A stretch of DNA of 18,769 nucleotides from an uncultured bacterium. Lineage in GTDB: Bacteria; Bacillota_I; Bacilli_A; RFN20; CAG-826. Below, one piece after another: positions 1 to 6,868 of this stretch; the stretch's first letter is position 1, and the number at the start of each line of letters is the position of its first letter. The stretch covers positions 1 through 18,769 of the forward strand of contig CASEST010000058.1 in assembly GCA_949290725.1 (NCBI GenBank). Direction: 5' to 3'. Both the position numbers and the translations under genes were made by a program. Below the pieces are notes generated by a model that was not told the origin of the DNA, did not search any database, and saw only the letters and a list, made by a program, of their open reading frames with translations.

Positions 1-1158
1 ACAGTTTCATTATTTTTAGCATTTGCGATTTTAATTTTTGGAATAATCTCTTCCTTTTTATTCATTTGTTATATTAATTCTGATTCAGAGCTTGAATTAT
101 TAGGTAGCTATGATATTTTAATTTCGATTCGGAATAGAATTGTAGGTGCTTTCACTTCGAGTGGCGAATATTTAGGCAATGCAATTACTCACGCATTAAC
201 TCCGTTTTTATCATTTATAACTTTATTAGGCTTTATTGTTTTCTCGATTGTTTCAGCAATTTATATTTTAGTAAGAGGGCTTATTGGATTAAAAAATAAA
301 AGATATCTTACTAATACATATATTTATGTTTTGATTTCTTTATTAATTTTACTCGGTTTTATAAACTTTGTTTCTTTAGATTTAAGTTACAATTCTTTAT
401 ATCCAACTTTAGTTATTTATATAATCATTTCAATATTATATTTATTAGTTTTTGGTGGTTATTACATTTTTAAATCAATAGTTGTTAAAAATAAATTGAT
501 AACCATTAGAAGAAGTATTTATTTAGTTTCTTCTTTATTAGGTGTTGGGGTGATTATTATCGCCTCTTATCGAATGATTATTTCTAGCGATGTTTATACC
601 TATCAATATTCAGTGCATGAGTATTTAAATACTTTATTAGATCGATTTGATAGCAATGGCAATCAAACAAGCTTTTATCTTGCATATATCGGGCAATTTA
701 TTTTAATTATTTCTTTTATCTTTATTGCAATTTCATCAATTTATAGTTTTAGAGCAATTTATAAATATAATCACTCTCGTTTAAATAATTTAATTTATTC
801 TATCTTTAGTTTTGTTTTGTTTTTAGGAGCGATTGTATTATTTAATTTATCCACTTATTATTCCAATTTGGAAGCTCCTTTTAGTTTATCTTTTTATCCA
901 TTTTTAAATTTAAGCGTCTTAGGTCTTTTATTATTAATCTCATTGCTTAATTTTATTCTTTTTAAAGATGATAAAAAATATATAGAAAACCGAGTTAATG
1001 AGAATTTAGCAGGTGAGATAAAGTTAAAACAAATTAATTATGAAGATTTAAAGAATAACGAAGAAATTTTAGATGATGAATCGATATTGAATCAAGATGA
1101 AACTTATACAATTAAAACTGATTCTAATAATGAAGGAGATTCAAAAGATGAAGACTGA
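1..1158 (+). CDS. Multi-pass membrane protein, 5' end outside window
   Basis: The reading frame is open from the first base, so the gene starts upstream; a TTG at 331 is internal and not a real start. The visible 385 residues contain about eight hydrophobic segments (roughly residues 2-24, 67-93, 106-126, 133-157, 173-194, 224-248, 262-284 and 300-321). A hydrophilic, strongly acidic tail follows from about residue 323, ending in a run of Asp, Glu, Asn and Ser. I see no transporter or enzyme signature and do not recognise the family. The last 11 bases overlap the dCMP deaminase gene, and that gene's ribosome binding site lies inside this one, so the two are probably co-transcribed and perhaps translationally coupled. 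The acidic tail is probably cytoplasmic (inference). The stop is TGA, which argues against code 4. Confidence 0.85.
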   Translation, partial: TVSLFLAFAILIFGIISSFLFICYINSDSELELLGSYDILISIRNRIVGAFTSSGEYLGNAITHALTPFLSFITLLGFIVFSIVSAIYILVRGLIGLKNKRYLTNTYIYVLISLLILLGFINFVSLDLSYNSLYPTLVIYIIISILYLLVFGGYYIFKSIVVKNKLITIRRSIYLVSSLLGVGVIIIASYRMIISSDVYTYQYSVHEYLNTLLDRFDSNGNQTSFYLAYIGQFILIISFIFIAISSIYSFRAIYKYNHSRLNNLIYSIFSFVLFLGAIVLFNLSTYYSNLEAPFSLSFYPFLNLSVLGLLLLISLLNFILFKDDKKYIENRVNENLAGEIKLKQINYEDLKNNEEILDDESILNQDETYTIKTDSNNEGDSKDED

Positions 1159-1621
1159 TATTTTATCATGGGATGAGTATTTCATGGGCATTGCTCTTTT
1201 AAGCGCAAAAAGAAGCAAAGATCCTAATACTAATGTTGGAGCATGCATTGTTGATCATGATCATAAAGTAGTTTCTATTGGCTATAATGGTATGCCTAAA
1301 GGGCTAGATGAAAATAAGCTCTCATGGAATAAAAATGAAGATCTAGATTCAAAATATCTTTATGTTTGTCATGCCGAATTTAATGCAATTTTAAATACAA
1401 AAAATAATACGACGCTTAAAGGTTGCACTATTTATGTGACTTTATTTCCTTGTAATGAATGTGCTAAGGCAATTATTCAAGTTGGCATTTCAAAAGTTGT
1501 TTATTTAGAAGATAAGTATCACGATTCTACCGAAACTAAAGCCTCAAGATTGCTCTTTGATTTAGCCGGAATAAAATATGAACCTTATCAAGGTAAATAT
1601 AAAGAAGTTATTGTTAAATAA
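1148..1621 (+). CDS. Deoxycytidylate (dCMP) deaminase, ComEB-type
   Basis: This 157-residue zinc-dependent cytidine/deoxycytidylate deaminase probably converts dCMP to dUMP, the precursor for thymidylate synthesis, in the cytoplasm. The family motifs are intact: C-H-A-E at residues 74-77 (His75 as zinc ligand, Glu77 as proton shuttle) and P-C-N-E-C at 101-105 (Cys102 and Cys105 as zinc ligands). The N-terminal half carries the typical S-x-D-P-x-T-x-V-G and GYNG-P segments of dCMP deaminases. I chose ATG 1148 because AAGGAG lies at 1133-1138, nine bases upstream; an in-frame ATG at 1097 would add 17 residues with no family match. The gene overlaps the membrane protein gene by 11 bases. No clear intrinsic terminator follows the stop. 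Length and motifs fit the B. subtilis ComEB family; other zinc deaminases are less likely. Confidence 0.93.
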   Translation: MKTDILSWDEYFMGIALLSAKRSKDPNTNVGACIVDHDHKVVSIGYNGMPKGLDENKLSWNKNEDLDSKYLYVCHAEFNAILNTKNNTTLKGCTIYVTLFPCNECAKAIIQVGISKVVYLEDKYHDSTETKASRLLFDLAGIKYEPYQGKYKEVIVK

Positions 1622-2052
1622 GATTTTATAGTTATTTTTATTTATTTTTTAAATATTTAGGATATTTTTCATCAAAATAATCGAATTATTGAAGTACGAG
1701 CAATTATAAGATATGAGTTTAAAAAAGCAACAACTAATTATAATAAAGCTTACTTTTAAATCTTTTAGGTGTTTGAACTTTTTTAATTCCTAAAATGAAA
1801 AAGTTATTAATGAATGAGGTTAAATGTAAAAAAATGAAAATATAACTAATATTAAAATATTCTTTTTAGGTTATATAAAAATAACTATATGTAAATAAAA
1901 ATAGTGAAATTAAATTTATTAAAATAATGTTTTGAAGCTATTTATTAGGATATGTAATTGATAAGATAGAAATTAAATAAAAATTATTATTTAGATATTT
2001 ATAATGATTAAAATTAATTAAAGTTGAATTAAAAGAAAAATAAAGTAATAAT
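1622..2052. other. AT-rich gap with no recognisable gene
   Basis: About 430 bases lie between the dCMP deaminase stop and the ecfA1 promoter region. Frames on both strands are interrupted often. The longest peptide-like stretch is about 32 codons (1661-1756), with no start codon or ribosome binding site, and I recognise nothing in it. There is no tRNA-like fold, no tandem repeat and no clear terminator directly after the deaminase. The stretch could be a decayed gene or an unrecognised non-coding RNA region, but the sequence supports neither. Confidence 0.5.
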
Positions 2053-2058
2053 TATAAT
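2053..2058 (+). promoter_or_regulatory. Possible -10 box of the ecfA1 operon
   Basis: A perfect TATAAT lies 41 bases before the ecfA1 ATG. It has no good -35 partner: the nearest TTGAAT, at 2024-2029, is 23 bases away, which is too far for a standard sigma-A promoter. If used, transcription would start around 2065, inside the left arm of the palindrome that follows. The assignment is weak because TATAAT is frequent by chance at this base composition. Confidence 0.35.
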
Positions 2059-2094
2059 CTGATTAATAAAAGACTTATTAATCAGATTTGTTTT
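2056..2094 (+). terminator. 14-bp-arm hairpin plus T-tract abutting ecfA1
   Basis: AATCTGATTAATAA (2056-2069) and TTATTAATCAGATT (2075-2088) are perfect reverse complements around a five-base loop, followed by TTGTTTT. This has the form of an intrinsic terminator, though the stem is AT-rich. It lies more than 430 bases after the nearest upstream stop codon and ends four bases before the ecfA1 ATG (2099). It also overlaps a TATAAT. It could therefore be a terminator of an unseen transcript, an attenuator, or a repressor operator. Confidence 0.6.
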
Positions 2095-2098
2095 AAAA

Positions 2099-2926
2099 AT
2101 GAATAAAGAAAAGATTATAGAAGTAAAAGATTTAATATTTGGTTATGAAAAAGATAACACGATTTTAAAGTGCGTTTCTTTTGATATTTTTAAAGGAGAA
2201 TATGTAACTTTAATTGGGCATAATGGAAGTGGTAAATCAACTTTAGCTAAACTTTTATCCTATATTTTAGAACCATCTTCAGGGAAGGTTTATATTGAAG
2301 GAATAGAATTAAACGATAAGTCAATTAAAGATATTAGATCTAAAATCGGTATTGTATTTCAAAATCCAGACAATCAATTTATTGGTTCAACTGTTGAAGA
2401 CGATATAGCTTTTGGATTAGAAAATAGAAATATTAAACAAGATATAATGAAAAAAACCGTTTTAGAATTTGCTAAAAAGGTTGGAATGGATAAATTTTTA
2501 AAAAAGGAACCTGAAGAGTTGTCTGGCGGTCAAAAACAAAGAGTGGCTATCGCTGGTATTTTAGCGCTTAATTTAAAAATTATTATTTTTGATGAAGCAA
2601 CATCGATGTTAGATCCAGAAGGAGTGGAAGAAATAAGAAAATTAATTTTAGATATGAAAAAAGAAAATCCAGAATTAACTGTTATTTCTATTACTCATGA
2701 TATTGAAGAAGCGTATCTTTCTGATAGAGTTATCATATTAAACGATGGAAAAGTATATAAAAATGATATTCCTGAAAATGTATTTAAAGACGAAGAAGAG
2801 ATGAGAAAAATTGATTTAGATATCCCTTTTGTTTTAAAAATTAAAAACGAATTAAAAAAGAATGATATCGAAATTCCATCTTCTATTCGTACAATTGAGG
2901 AGCTTAGTGAATATATATGTCGTTAA
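2099..2926 (+). CDS. ecfA1: ECF transporter ATPase EcfA1
   Basis: This 275-residue ATP-binding subunit belongs to an energy-coupling-factor importer (group II, shared module). It hydrolyses ATP on the cytoplasmic face to drive uptake of vitamins or metal ions by exchangeable S components. The ABC motifs are complete: Walker A G-H-N-G-S-G-K-S-T at 40-48, Q-loop F-Q-N-P-D-N-Q at 87-93 (typical of EcfA1), signature LSGGQKQR at 141-148, Walker B with Asp-Glu at about 165-166, and switch His200. Length is normal for the family. ATG 2099 is the only reasonable start, because an in-frame TGA lies at 2060-2062. It has no Shine-Dalgarno sequence: a hairpin and T-rich stretch occupy that position. It overlaps ecfA2 by 10 bases and leads the ecfA1-ecfA2-ecfT-truA operon. 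No S-component gene lies nearby, as usual for group II systems. Confidence 0.95.
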   Translation: MNKEKIIEVKDLIFGYEKDNTILKCVSFDIFKGEYVTLIGHNGSGKSTLAKLLSYILEPSSGKVYIEGIELNDKSIKDIRSKIGIVFQNPDNQFIGSTVEDDIAFGLENRNIKQDIMKKTVLEFAKKVGMDKFLKKEPEELSGGQKQRVAIAGILALNLKIIIFDEATSMLDPEGVEEIRKLILDMKKENPELTVISITHDIEEAYLSDRVIILNDGKVYKNDIPENVFKDEEEMRKIDLDIPFVLKIKNELKKNDIEIPSSIRTIEELSEYICR

Positions 2927-3813
2927 TCTCATTTTCCCATCTTTCATTTATTTATAACAAAAAAGACCCAAATCATTATGACGCCTTAAGCGACATAAAT
3001 TTTGAGATTGAAAAAGGTGATTTTATCGCTTTAGTTGGTAAAACTGGCAGCGGCAAATCAACTTTAATTCAAACGATTAATGGATTATTAAAACCTACAA
3101 GCGGTTTTACAAAAGTTTTAGATTATTATGTTAGTAGTGATAAAAATGTCATTAAGAAATTAAAAAAAGAAAAGGGCTTAAAAAATAAAGATTTTAAAGA
3201 TTATTCAAAATTAAGAAAAGAAGTTGGAATTGTTTTCCAATTCCCAGAATATCAACTTTTTGCTGAAACAGTTTTAAAAGATGTTATGTTTGGCCCTAAA
3301 AATTTTGGAATGAAAGAAGAAGAGGCTAAAAATAAAGCTATTCAAGCTTTAAATGAAGTTGGAATTGATGAATCTTATTATTCTCGTTCGCCATTTGAAT
3401 TAAGTGGTGGAGAAAAAAGAAGAGTTGCGATTGCTGGAATTATTGCTTCTTCGCCTCAAATTTTGATTTTAGATGAGCCTACTGTTGGTTTAGACCCTAA
3501 TGGAAAGAGGGAAATTTTATCTTTAATAGATAAGATATATCAAAACGGAACGACTATTATTATTGTTACCCATGATATGGATTTAGTCATGAATCATGCT
3601 AAAAAGGCTGCGATTTTAAAAGACTCTAAATTATTAAAAATCACTACTCCAAGTGAACTTTTTAATTCTGATAATATCGAGGACTATTCTTTAGAGATTC
3701 CAACTTTTTATAAATTTAAGAATTTATTAAAGGAAAAGCATTTCTCACTCAATATTGATGATATTAATGATTTACCTTCTTTAGTTGAAAAAATTAAGGA
3801 GAGTTATAAATAA
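2917..3813 (+). CDS. ecfA2: ECF transporter ATPase EcfA2
   Basis: The second ATPase of the ECF module, 298 residues, pairs with EcfA1 to form the heterodimeric motor that couples ATP hydrolysis to EcfT. Its motifs are Walker A G-K-T-G-S-G-K-S-T at 41-49, Q-loop F-Q-F-P-E-Y-Q-L-F at 108-116 (the EcfA2 type), signature LSGGEKRR at 162-169, Walker B Asp-Glu at about 186-187, and switch His219. A Lys-rich insertion around residues 74-98 precedes the Q-loop strand; this is a common place for length variation in EcfA2. The start at 2917 overlaps ecfA1 by 10 bases. GAGGAG at 2897-2902 is a rather distant ribosome binding site, so coupling to ecfA1 translation is likely. The stop is followed two bases later by ecfT. 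Confidence 0.95.
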   Translation: MSLISFSHLSFIYNKKDPNHYDALSDINFEIEKGDFIALVGKTGSGKSTLIQTINGLLKPTSGFTKVLDYYVSSDKNVIKKLKKEKGLKNKDFKDYSKLRKEVGIVFQFPEYQLFAETVLKDVMFGPKNFGMKEEEAKNKAIQALNEVGIDESYYSRSPFELSGGEKRRVAIAGIIASSPQILILDEPTVGLDPNGKREILSLIDKIYQNGTTIIIVTHDMDLVMNHAKKAAILKDSKLLKITTPSELFNSDNIEDYSLEIPTFYKFKNLLKEKHFSLNIDDINDLPSLVEKIKESYK

Positions 3814-3815
3814 TT

Positions 3816-4691
3816 ATGACTAATGTTTTAGGAAGATATACCCCTTATAATACAATTATTCATCGTCTTGACCCTCGTTTTAAACTTTTTAGTTTAATTC
3901 TTTTAATGGTGGTCGTATTTTTACCATATGGTAATTACACAAATCGTTTCATTATTTTAGGATTAACTACAATTTTTATCGCTTTAATAATGATTATCGG
4001 TCGAGTTAGTTTTTCATCTTTTTTTAAATCGTTAAAGTCGATGTGGATGATGTTTATTTTCTTATTGATATTTATGTTTTTCTTGCCGACAAATGGGCAA
4101 TATATATTACATCAATTTGAGAATGGATATACTCTTTATTATGATGGTTTGCTTCAGGTCGGGCATATTATTTTAAGATTAATTTTAATGATAGCTTTAA
4201 CTATTATTTTAACTTCAACTACTCAATCAATGGATATTACCTATGCCTTAGAATGGTATTTAGCGCCTTTGAAATTATTTAAATTTCCTACCCAGATTGT
4301 CTCTTTAACTATTTCATTAGCTTTAAGATTTATTCCAACTTTATTAAATGAATCGCAAAGAATTATGAATGCTCAAAAAAGTAGGGGTGTTGAATATAAT
4401 CGTGGATTTTTAATGGCTAAAATTAGATCGATTACCACTTTAATTATTCCTTTATTGGTCTCTTGTTTTTCTAGGAGCGATGAATTAGCTATTGCAATGG
4501 AAGCCAGAGGTTATAATCCATATAATAAAAGAAGCAAATATAAAACATTAAAATTTTCTTATCGAGATTTATTTTCAATTATTTTAATTTTATTAATTGC
4601 AGCTTTTTTAATTACTTTTTCTATTTTATCGCAAAATTTGGCTGGTTTTGATGATATTATTAATTATATATGGAAAATTCCAACGATTTAA
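3816..4691 (+). CDS. ecfT: ECF transporter transmembrane subunit EcfT
   Basis: EcfT (291 residues) is the membrane scaffold of the ECF importer. It links the EcfA1/EcfA2 motor to substrate-specific S components. It begins with the family segment L-H-R-L-D-P-R-x-K-L-like at about 15-24. Hydrophobic helices follow at roughly 25-36, 45-62, 77-92, 116-135, 160-176, 205-217 and 252-272. The two short Arg-containing coupling motifs that dock into the ATPases are visible as S-R-G (189-191) and A-R-G (230-232, in M-E-A-R-G-Y). The start is ATG 3816, two bases after ecfA2, with AAGGAG at 3796-3801. The last 22 bases overlap the start of truA, so the four genes form one translationally packed unit. Confidence 0.94.
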   Translation: MTNVLGRYTPYNTIIHRLDPRFKLFSLILLMVVVFLPYGNYTNRFIILGLTTIFIALIMIIGRVSFSSFFKSLKSMWMMFIFLLIFMFFLPTNGQYILHQFENGYTLYYDGLLQVGHIILRLILMIALTIILTSTTQSMDITYALEWYLAPLKLFKFPTQIVSLTISLALRFIPTLLNESQRIMNAQKSRGVEYNRGFLMAKIRSITTLIIPLLVSCFSRSDELAIAMEARGYNPYNKRSKYKTLKFSYRDLFSIILILLIAAFLITFSILSQNLAGFDDIINYIWKIPTI

Positions 4692-5431
4692 AAAGTAAAA
4701 AATATAACTATAAAATTATTTTTTCTTATGATGGAAGCGAATTTTATGGTTATGCGATACAAGTTGATAAAAGAAGTGTCGAAGAAGAGATTGAAAAAGC
4801 TTTAAGCTTGCTTTTAAATGAAAAAATTAAAATTTATGCTAGCGGAAGAACTGATAAAAAAGTTCATGCTTTAAATCAAGTAGCTAATTTTTTTATCTCT
4901 AAACCTATTTTGGATTTATCTTTATTTTTATATCGTTTAAATAAGATAATTTCTAAAGATATTTATTTTAAATCTATCAAAAAGATATCAAATAATTTTA
5001 ATGCCCGCTTTTCTTCTAAAGCCAAGGTTTATGAATATTTAATTAATAATAAAGAATACGATCCTTTTAGAAGAAATTATGAGTTATTTCTTTTAGATTT
5101 TAATAAGGAAAAAGTTGAAGAGATTATTCCTTTATTTATTGGAAAGCATAATTTTAAAAATTTTACATCTAAAAAAGAGGATGAAGATAATTTTATTCGT
5201 GAAATTTATCAAATTGAAGTAAAAAAAATAAAAAATGGCTATAAATTAATCTTTGTTGGTAATGGTTTTATGCGTTATCAAATTAGAAAGATTGTCGGAA
5301 CTTTTATTGCTTATTATAAAAATAAAATTAGTAAAGAGAAGATTATTGATTATTTAACTAAAGAAGAGAGAGATATAATTTCTTTTCAAGCGGAAGGGCG
5401 TGGATTATATTTAAAAAGAGTTAAATATTGA
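4670..5431 (+). CDS. truA: tRNA pseudouridine(38-40) synthase TruA
   Basis: TruA isomerises uridines 38-40 in the tRNA anticodon stem-loop to pseudouridine. The 253-residue protein has the family's opening strand (F-S-Y-D-G-S at 18-23) and the catalytic segment G-R-T-D-K-K-V-H-A at 59-67, with Asp62 as nucleophile. Later it has the N-F-x-x-F and M-R-Y-Q-I-R-K-I-V-G segments typical of the C-terminal half. The catalytic loop is unusual: most TruA proteins have R-T-D-x-G-V-H-A, and here Lys replaces the Gly. The first dozen residues (Asn-, Ser- and Lys-rich) form a short extension, but no later ATG precedes the conserved core, so 4670 is kept. It overlaps ecfT by 22 bases. The order ecfA1-ecfA2-ecfT-truA is well conserved in Bacillota; rplM usually follows, but does not here. 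Confidence 0.93.
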   Translation: MENSNDLKSKKYNYKIIFSYDGSEFYGYAIQVDKRSVEEEIEKALSLLLNEKIKIYASGRTDKKVHALNQVANFFISKPILDLSLFLYRLNKIISKDIYFKSIKKISNNFNARFSSKAKVYEYLINNKEYDPFRRNYELFLLDFNKEKVEEIIPLFIGKHNFKNFTSKKEDEDNFIREIYQIEVKKIKNGYKLIFVGNGFMRYQIRKIVGTFIAYYKNKISKEKIIDYLTKEERDIISFQAEGRGLYLKRVKY

Positions 5432-5489
5432 ATAAAGATATATTAAAGTAGTAAAATTACAATGTTTTAAAGTAAATAAGGAGAAAGAT

Positions 5490-6203
5490 ATGGGAAGACA
5501 TTTCGAAGTTAGAGCTGCTTCGATGGCAGCAACTGCAAAAAAGAAAAGTGCTTTATATATGCGTGCTTCAAAAGAAATTTATATGGCCGCTAAAAGAGGT
5601 GTTCCTGATCCTAATTCTAATCTTGCTTTACGTAGTGCCATTGATAAATATAGAAAAACTTGTCCAAAAGATGTTATCGATAGAGCAATTAAAAAAGCTC
5701 AAGGCGGCGATGCAACTTCATATATTGAAGGTCGTTATGAAGCTTTAGGGCCTGCTGGAAGTTTACTTATAATTGATACTTTAACTGATAATTCAAATCG
5801 AGCTTTAGTTAATGTAAGAACAATTGTTACTAAAAAAGGCGGTCAATTAGGAAGCGTTGCTTATAATTTTGAACATGTTGGATTATTAGATTTTAATTAT
5901 TCTGGCAAAGAAGAAGAATTAGAAGAAGCTTTAATTTTAAATGATGTTGATGTTAGATCAATTGATAATGACGAGGGTGAAGTAGAAGTTATTGTTGCCC
6001 CATCTGATTTTGAAAAAGCTAAGGAAGCTTTAAAAACATTAGGCATTGAAGATTATGAAGCAGCTGAAATAACAATGTTAGCTAATGACAAAGTTGTTTT
6101 AGAAGGTGAACAACTCACTAAATTTAAAGAATTATTAGATCAACTTGATGATTGTGAAGACGTTCAAAACGTTTATCATAATGTTGATTTATCAAATGCT
6201 TAA
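5490..6203 (+). CDS. yebC: YebC/TACO1-family protein (YeeN-like branch)
   Basis: This 237-residue YebC/PmpR family protein has normal length. It opens with M-G-R and then a basic, Ala-rich helical region containing K-E-I-Y-M-A-A-K-R-G (about residues 28-37), followed by the conserved D-R-A-I-K-K-A-Q-G-G. The central G-R-Y-E-x-x-G-P-x-G, the N-V-R-T-I-x-x-K-K-G-G and the acidic end with D-V-Q-x-V-Y-H-N-V are family hallmarks. The M-G-R opening and overall spacing resemble the YeeN/YeeI branch more than classic YebC. The family was long annotated as transcriptional regulators; recent work assigns at least some members to translation, relieving ribosome stalling at proline-rich sequences, as mitochondrial TACO1 does. 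AAGGAG at 5478-5483 supports the start. The gene stands 58 bases after truA and ends at a strong terminator. Confidence 0.92.
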   Translation: MGRHFEVRAASMAATAKKKSALYMRASKEIYMAAKRGVPDPNSNLALRSAIDKYRKTCPKDVIDRAIKKAQGGDATSYIEGRYEALGPAGSLLIIDTLTDNSNRALVNVRTIVTKKGGQLGSVAYNFEHVGLLDFNYSGKEEELEEALILNDVDVRSIDNDEGEVEVIVAPSDFEKAKEALKTLGIEDYEAAEITMLANDKVVLEGEQLTKFKELLDQLDDCEDVQNVYHNVDLSNA

Positions 6204-6229
6204 TTAACCTTTTCTTTATTAAATAATTT

Positions 6230-6264
6230 AAACCATTAAGTAGTCTTACTTAATGGTTTTTATT
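6230..6264 (+). terminator. Intrinsic terminator after the YebC gene
   Basis: Perfect 13-bp stem: AAACCATTAAGTA (6230-6242) pairs with TACTTAATGGTTT (6247-6259) around the loop GTCT, followed by a T-rich run. It lies 26 bases after the YebC stop and separates that gene from the marR regulatory region. Confidence 0.88.
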
Positions 6265-6273
6265 ATGTTTAAA

Positions 6274-6288
6274 ATGTAACCGCTTACA
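6274..6288. promoter_or_regulatory. cre-like box (candidate CcpA site)
   Basis: ATGTAACCGCTTACA at 6274-6288 fits the published catabolite-responsive element consensus WTGNAANCGNWNNCW at every position. TGTAA and TTACA form inverted arms around a central CG, as LacI/GalR-family operators do. It lies just downstream of the YebC terminator and about 120 bases upstream of the predicted marR transcription start. That is where a CcpA activation site could sit, though it could also serve an unseen promoter. Whether this genome encodes CcpA cannot be seen here. Confidence 0.5.
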
Positions 6289-6367
6289 AATATTTTTTTC
6301 ATTGCTAAAATTTAAAAACACGATATTTATCGATAAAATTTTAATTTTGAAAATATAAAAAAATCTC

Positions 6368-6396
6368 TTGTATTTAAAAATCTGTCTCATTATAAT
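6368..6396 (+). promoter_or_regulatory. Promoter of the marR-ABC exporter operon
   Basis: TTGTAT (6368-6373) and a perfect TATAAT (6391-6396) are separated by 17 bases, the ideal sigma-A spacing. Transcription would start near 6403, giving a leader of only about 16 bases before ATG 6419. The palindrome at 6400-6413 covers the start site. Confidence 0.7.
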
Positions 6397-6399
6397 ATT

Positions 6400-6413
6400 G
6401 TTCGATATCGAAC
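6400..6413. promoter_or_regulatory. Operator-like palindrome, probable MarR site
   Basis: GTTCGATATCGAAC is a perfect 14-base palindrome lying over the predicted transcription start and five bases before the marR start codon. MarR-family dimers bind short palindromes and commonly repress their own operons, so this is the best candidate for autoregulation. A second perfect palindrome, TTTATCGATAAA, lies upstream at 6326-6337 and shares the TATCGA core. Confidence 0.6.
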
Positions 6414-6418
6414 TAATT

Positions 6419-6868
6419 ATGGAAAAGTTACTTTCTTCTTATTTAAATTATTTATCGCGATATATTTCTAAAAAGCTAAATGCTTATGATCACGAAAATG
6501 GAATCTCTACTCAAGATTGTGTAATCGTTGATTTTATTTATGAGCGTTATGAACAAGGCTTAGATACGATTCAAAAAGATATTGAGGATGAGTTTTATTT
6601 TCCTAAAGCTGTAGCTAGTGAAATTATTACTTCATTAGAGAAAAGAGGCTATATTGAAAGAGTGGTCGATACAAACGACCAAAGGAAAAAAATTATTAAA
6701 ATAAGTGAATATGGTCTAAAAATTCATGAATTTAATTTAATAAAGGTAAAGAAATTTGATGAATTGATGACAAAAAAATTGAAGAAGAAAGATTTAGATA
6801 TGCTTTTCAAATTATTAGAGGAAATTGTTTCAAAGATAAAGGAGGAAGAACATGAAGTTAAAAATTAA
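6419..6868 (+). CDS. MarR-family transcriptional regulator
   Basis: This 149-residue winged-helix regulator probably controls the two exporter genes that follow. The layout is typical of MarR: an N-terminal dimerisation helix, a helix-turn-helix around residues 45-75 (with I-Q-K-D-I and a recognition helix F-P-K-A-V-A-S-E-I-I-T-S-L-E), then R-G-Y-I-E-R and the wing D-T-N-D-Q-R-K-K at 84-91, matching the family's D-x-x-D-x-R wing. A charged C-terminal helix completes the dimer interface. I chose ATG 6419, because a TTG at 6368 would start inside the -35 box of the predicted promoter. No Shine-Dalgarno sequence is visible and the leader is short. Its last 17 bases overlap the first ABC gene, which fits one operon whose repressor responds to an exported drug or metabolite (inferred from family precedent). 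Confidence 0.9.
   Translation: MEKLLSSYLNYLSRYISKKLNAYDHENGISTQDCVIVDFIYERYEQGLDTIQKDIEDEFYFPKAVASEIITSLEKRGYIERVVDTNDQRKKIIKISEYGLKIHEFNLIKVKKFDELMTKKLKKKDLDMLFKLLEEIVSKIKEEEHEVKN

Noticed and set aside
1661..1756. Short open stretch that looked like a protein remnant
   Set aside because: About 32 codons without start codon or ribosome binding site; I could not match it to any family, and such lengths are common by chance in AT-rich DNA.
1156..5431. Possible use of the mycoplasma genetic code (TGA as Trp)
   Set aside because: TGA ends the first membrane protein gene and truA at the expected places, and Trp is encoded by TGG in conserved genes.
5548..5748. Plus-strand frame of 66 codons inside the YebC gene
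   Set aside because: It is out of frame with a well-matched YebC-family protein and is a by-product of its codon use.
6400..6413. GTTCGA resembling the T-loop of a tRNA
   Set aside because: No acceptor, D-arm or anticodon stem can be formed around it; the sequence is a perfect palindrome and fits an operator better.
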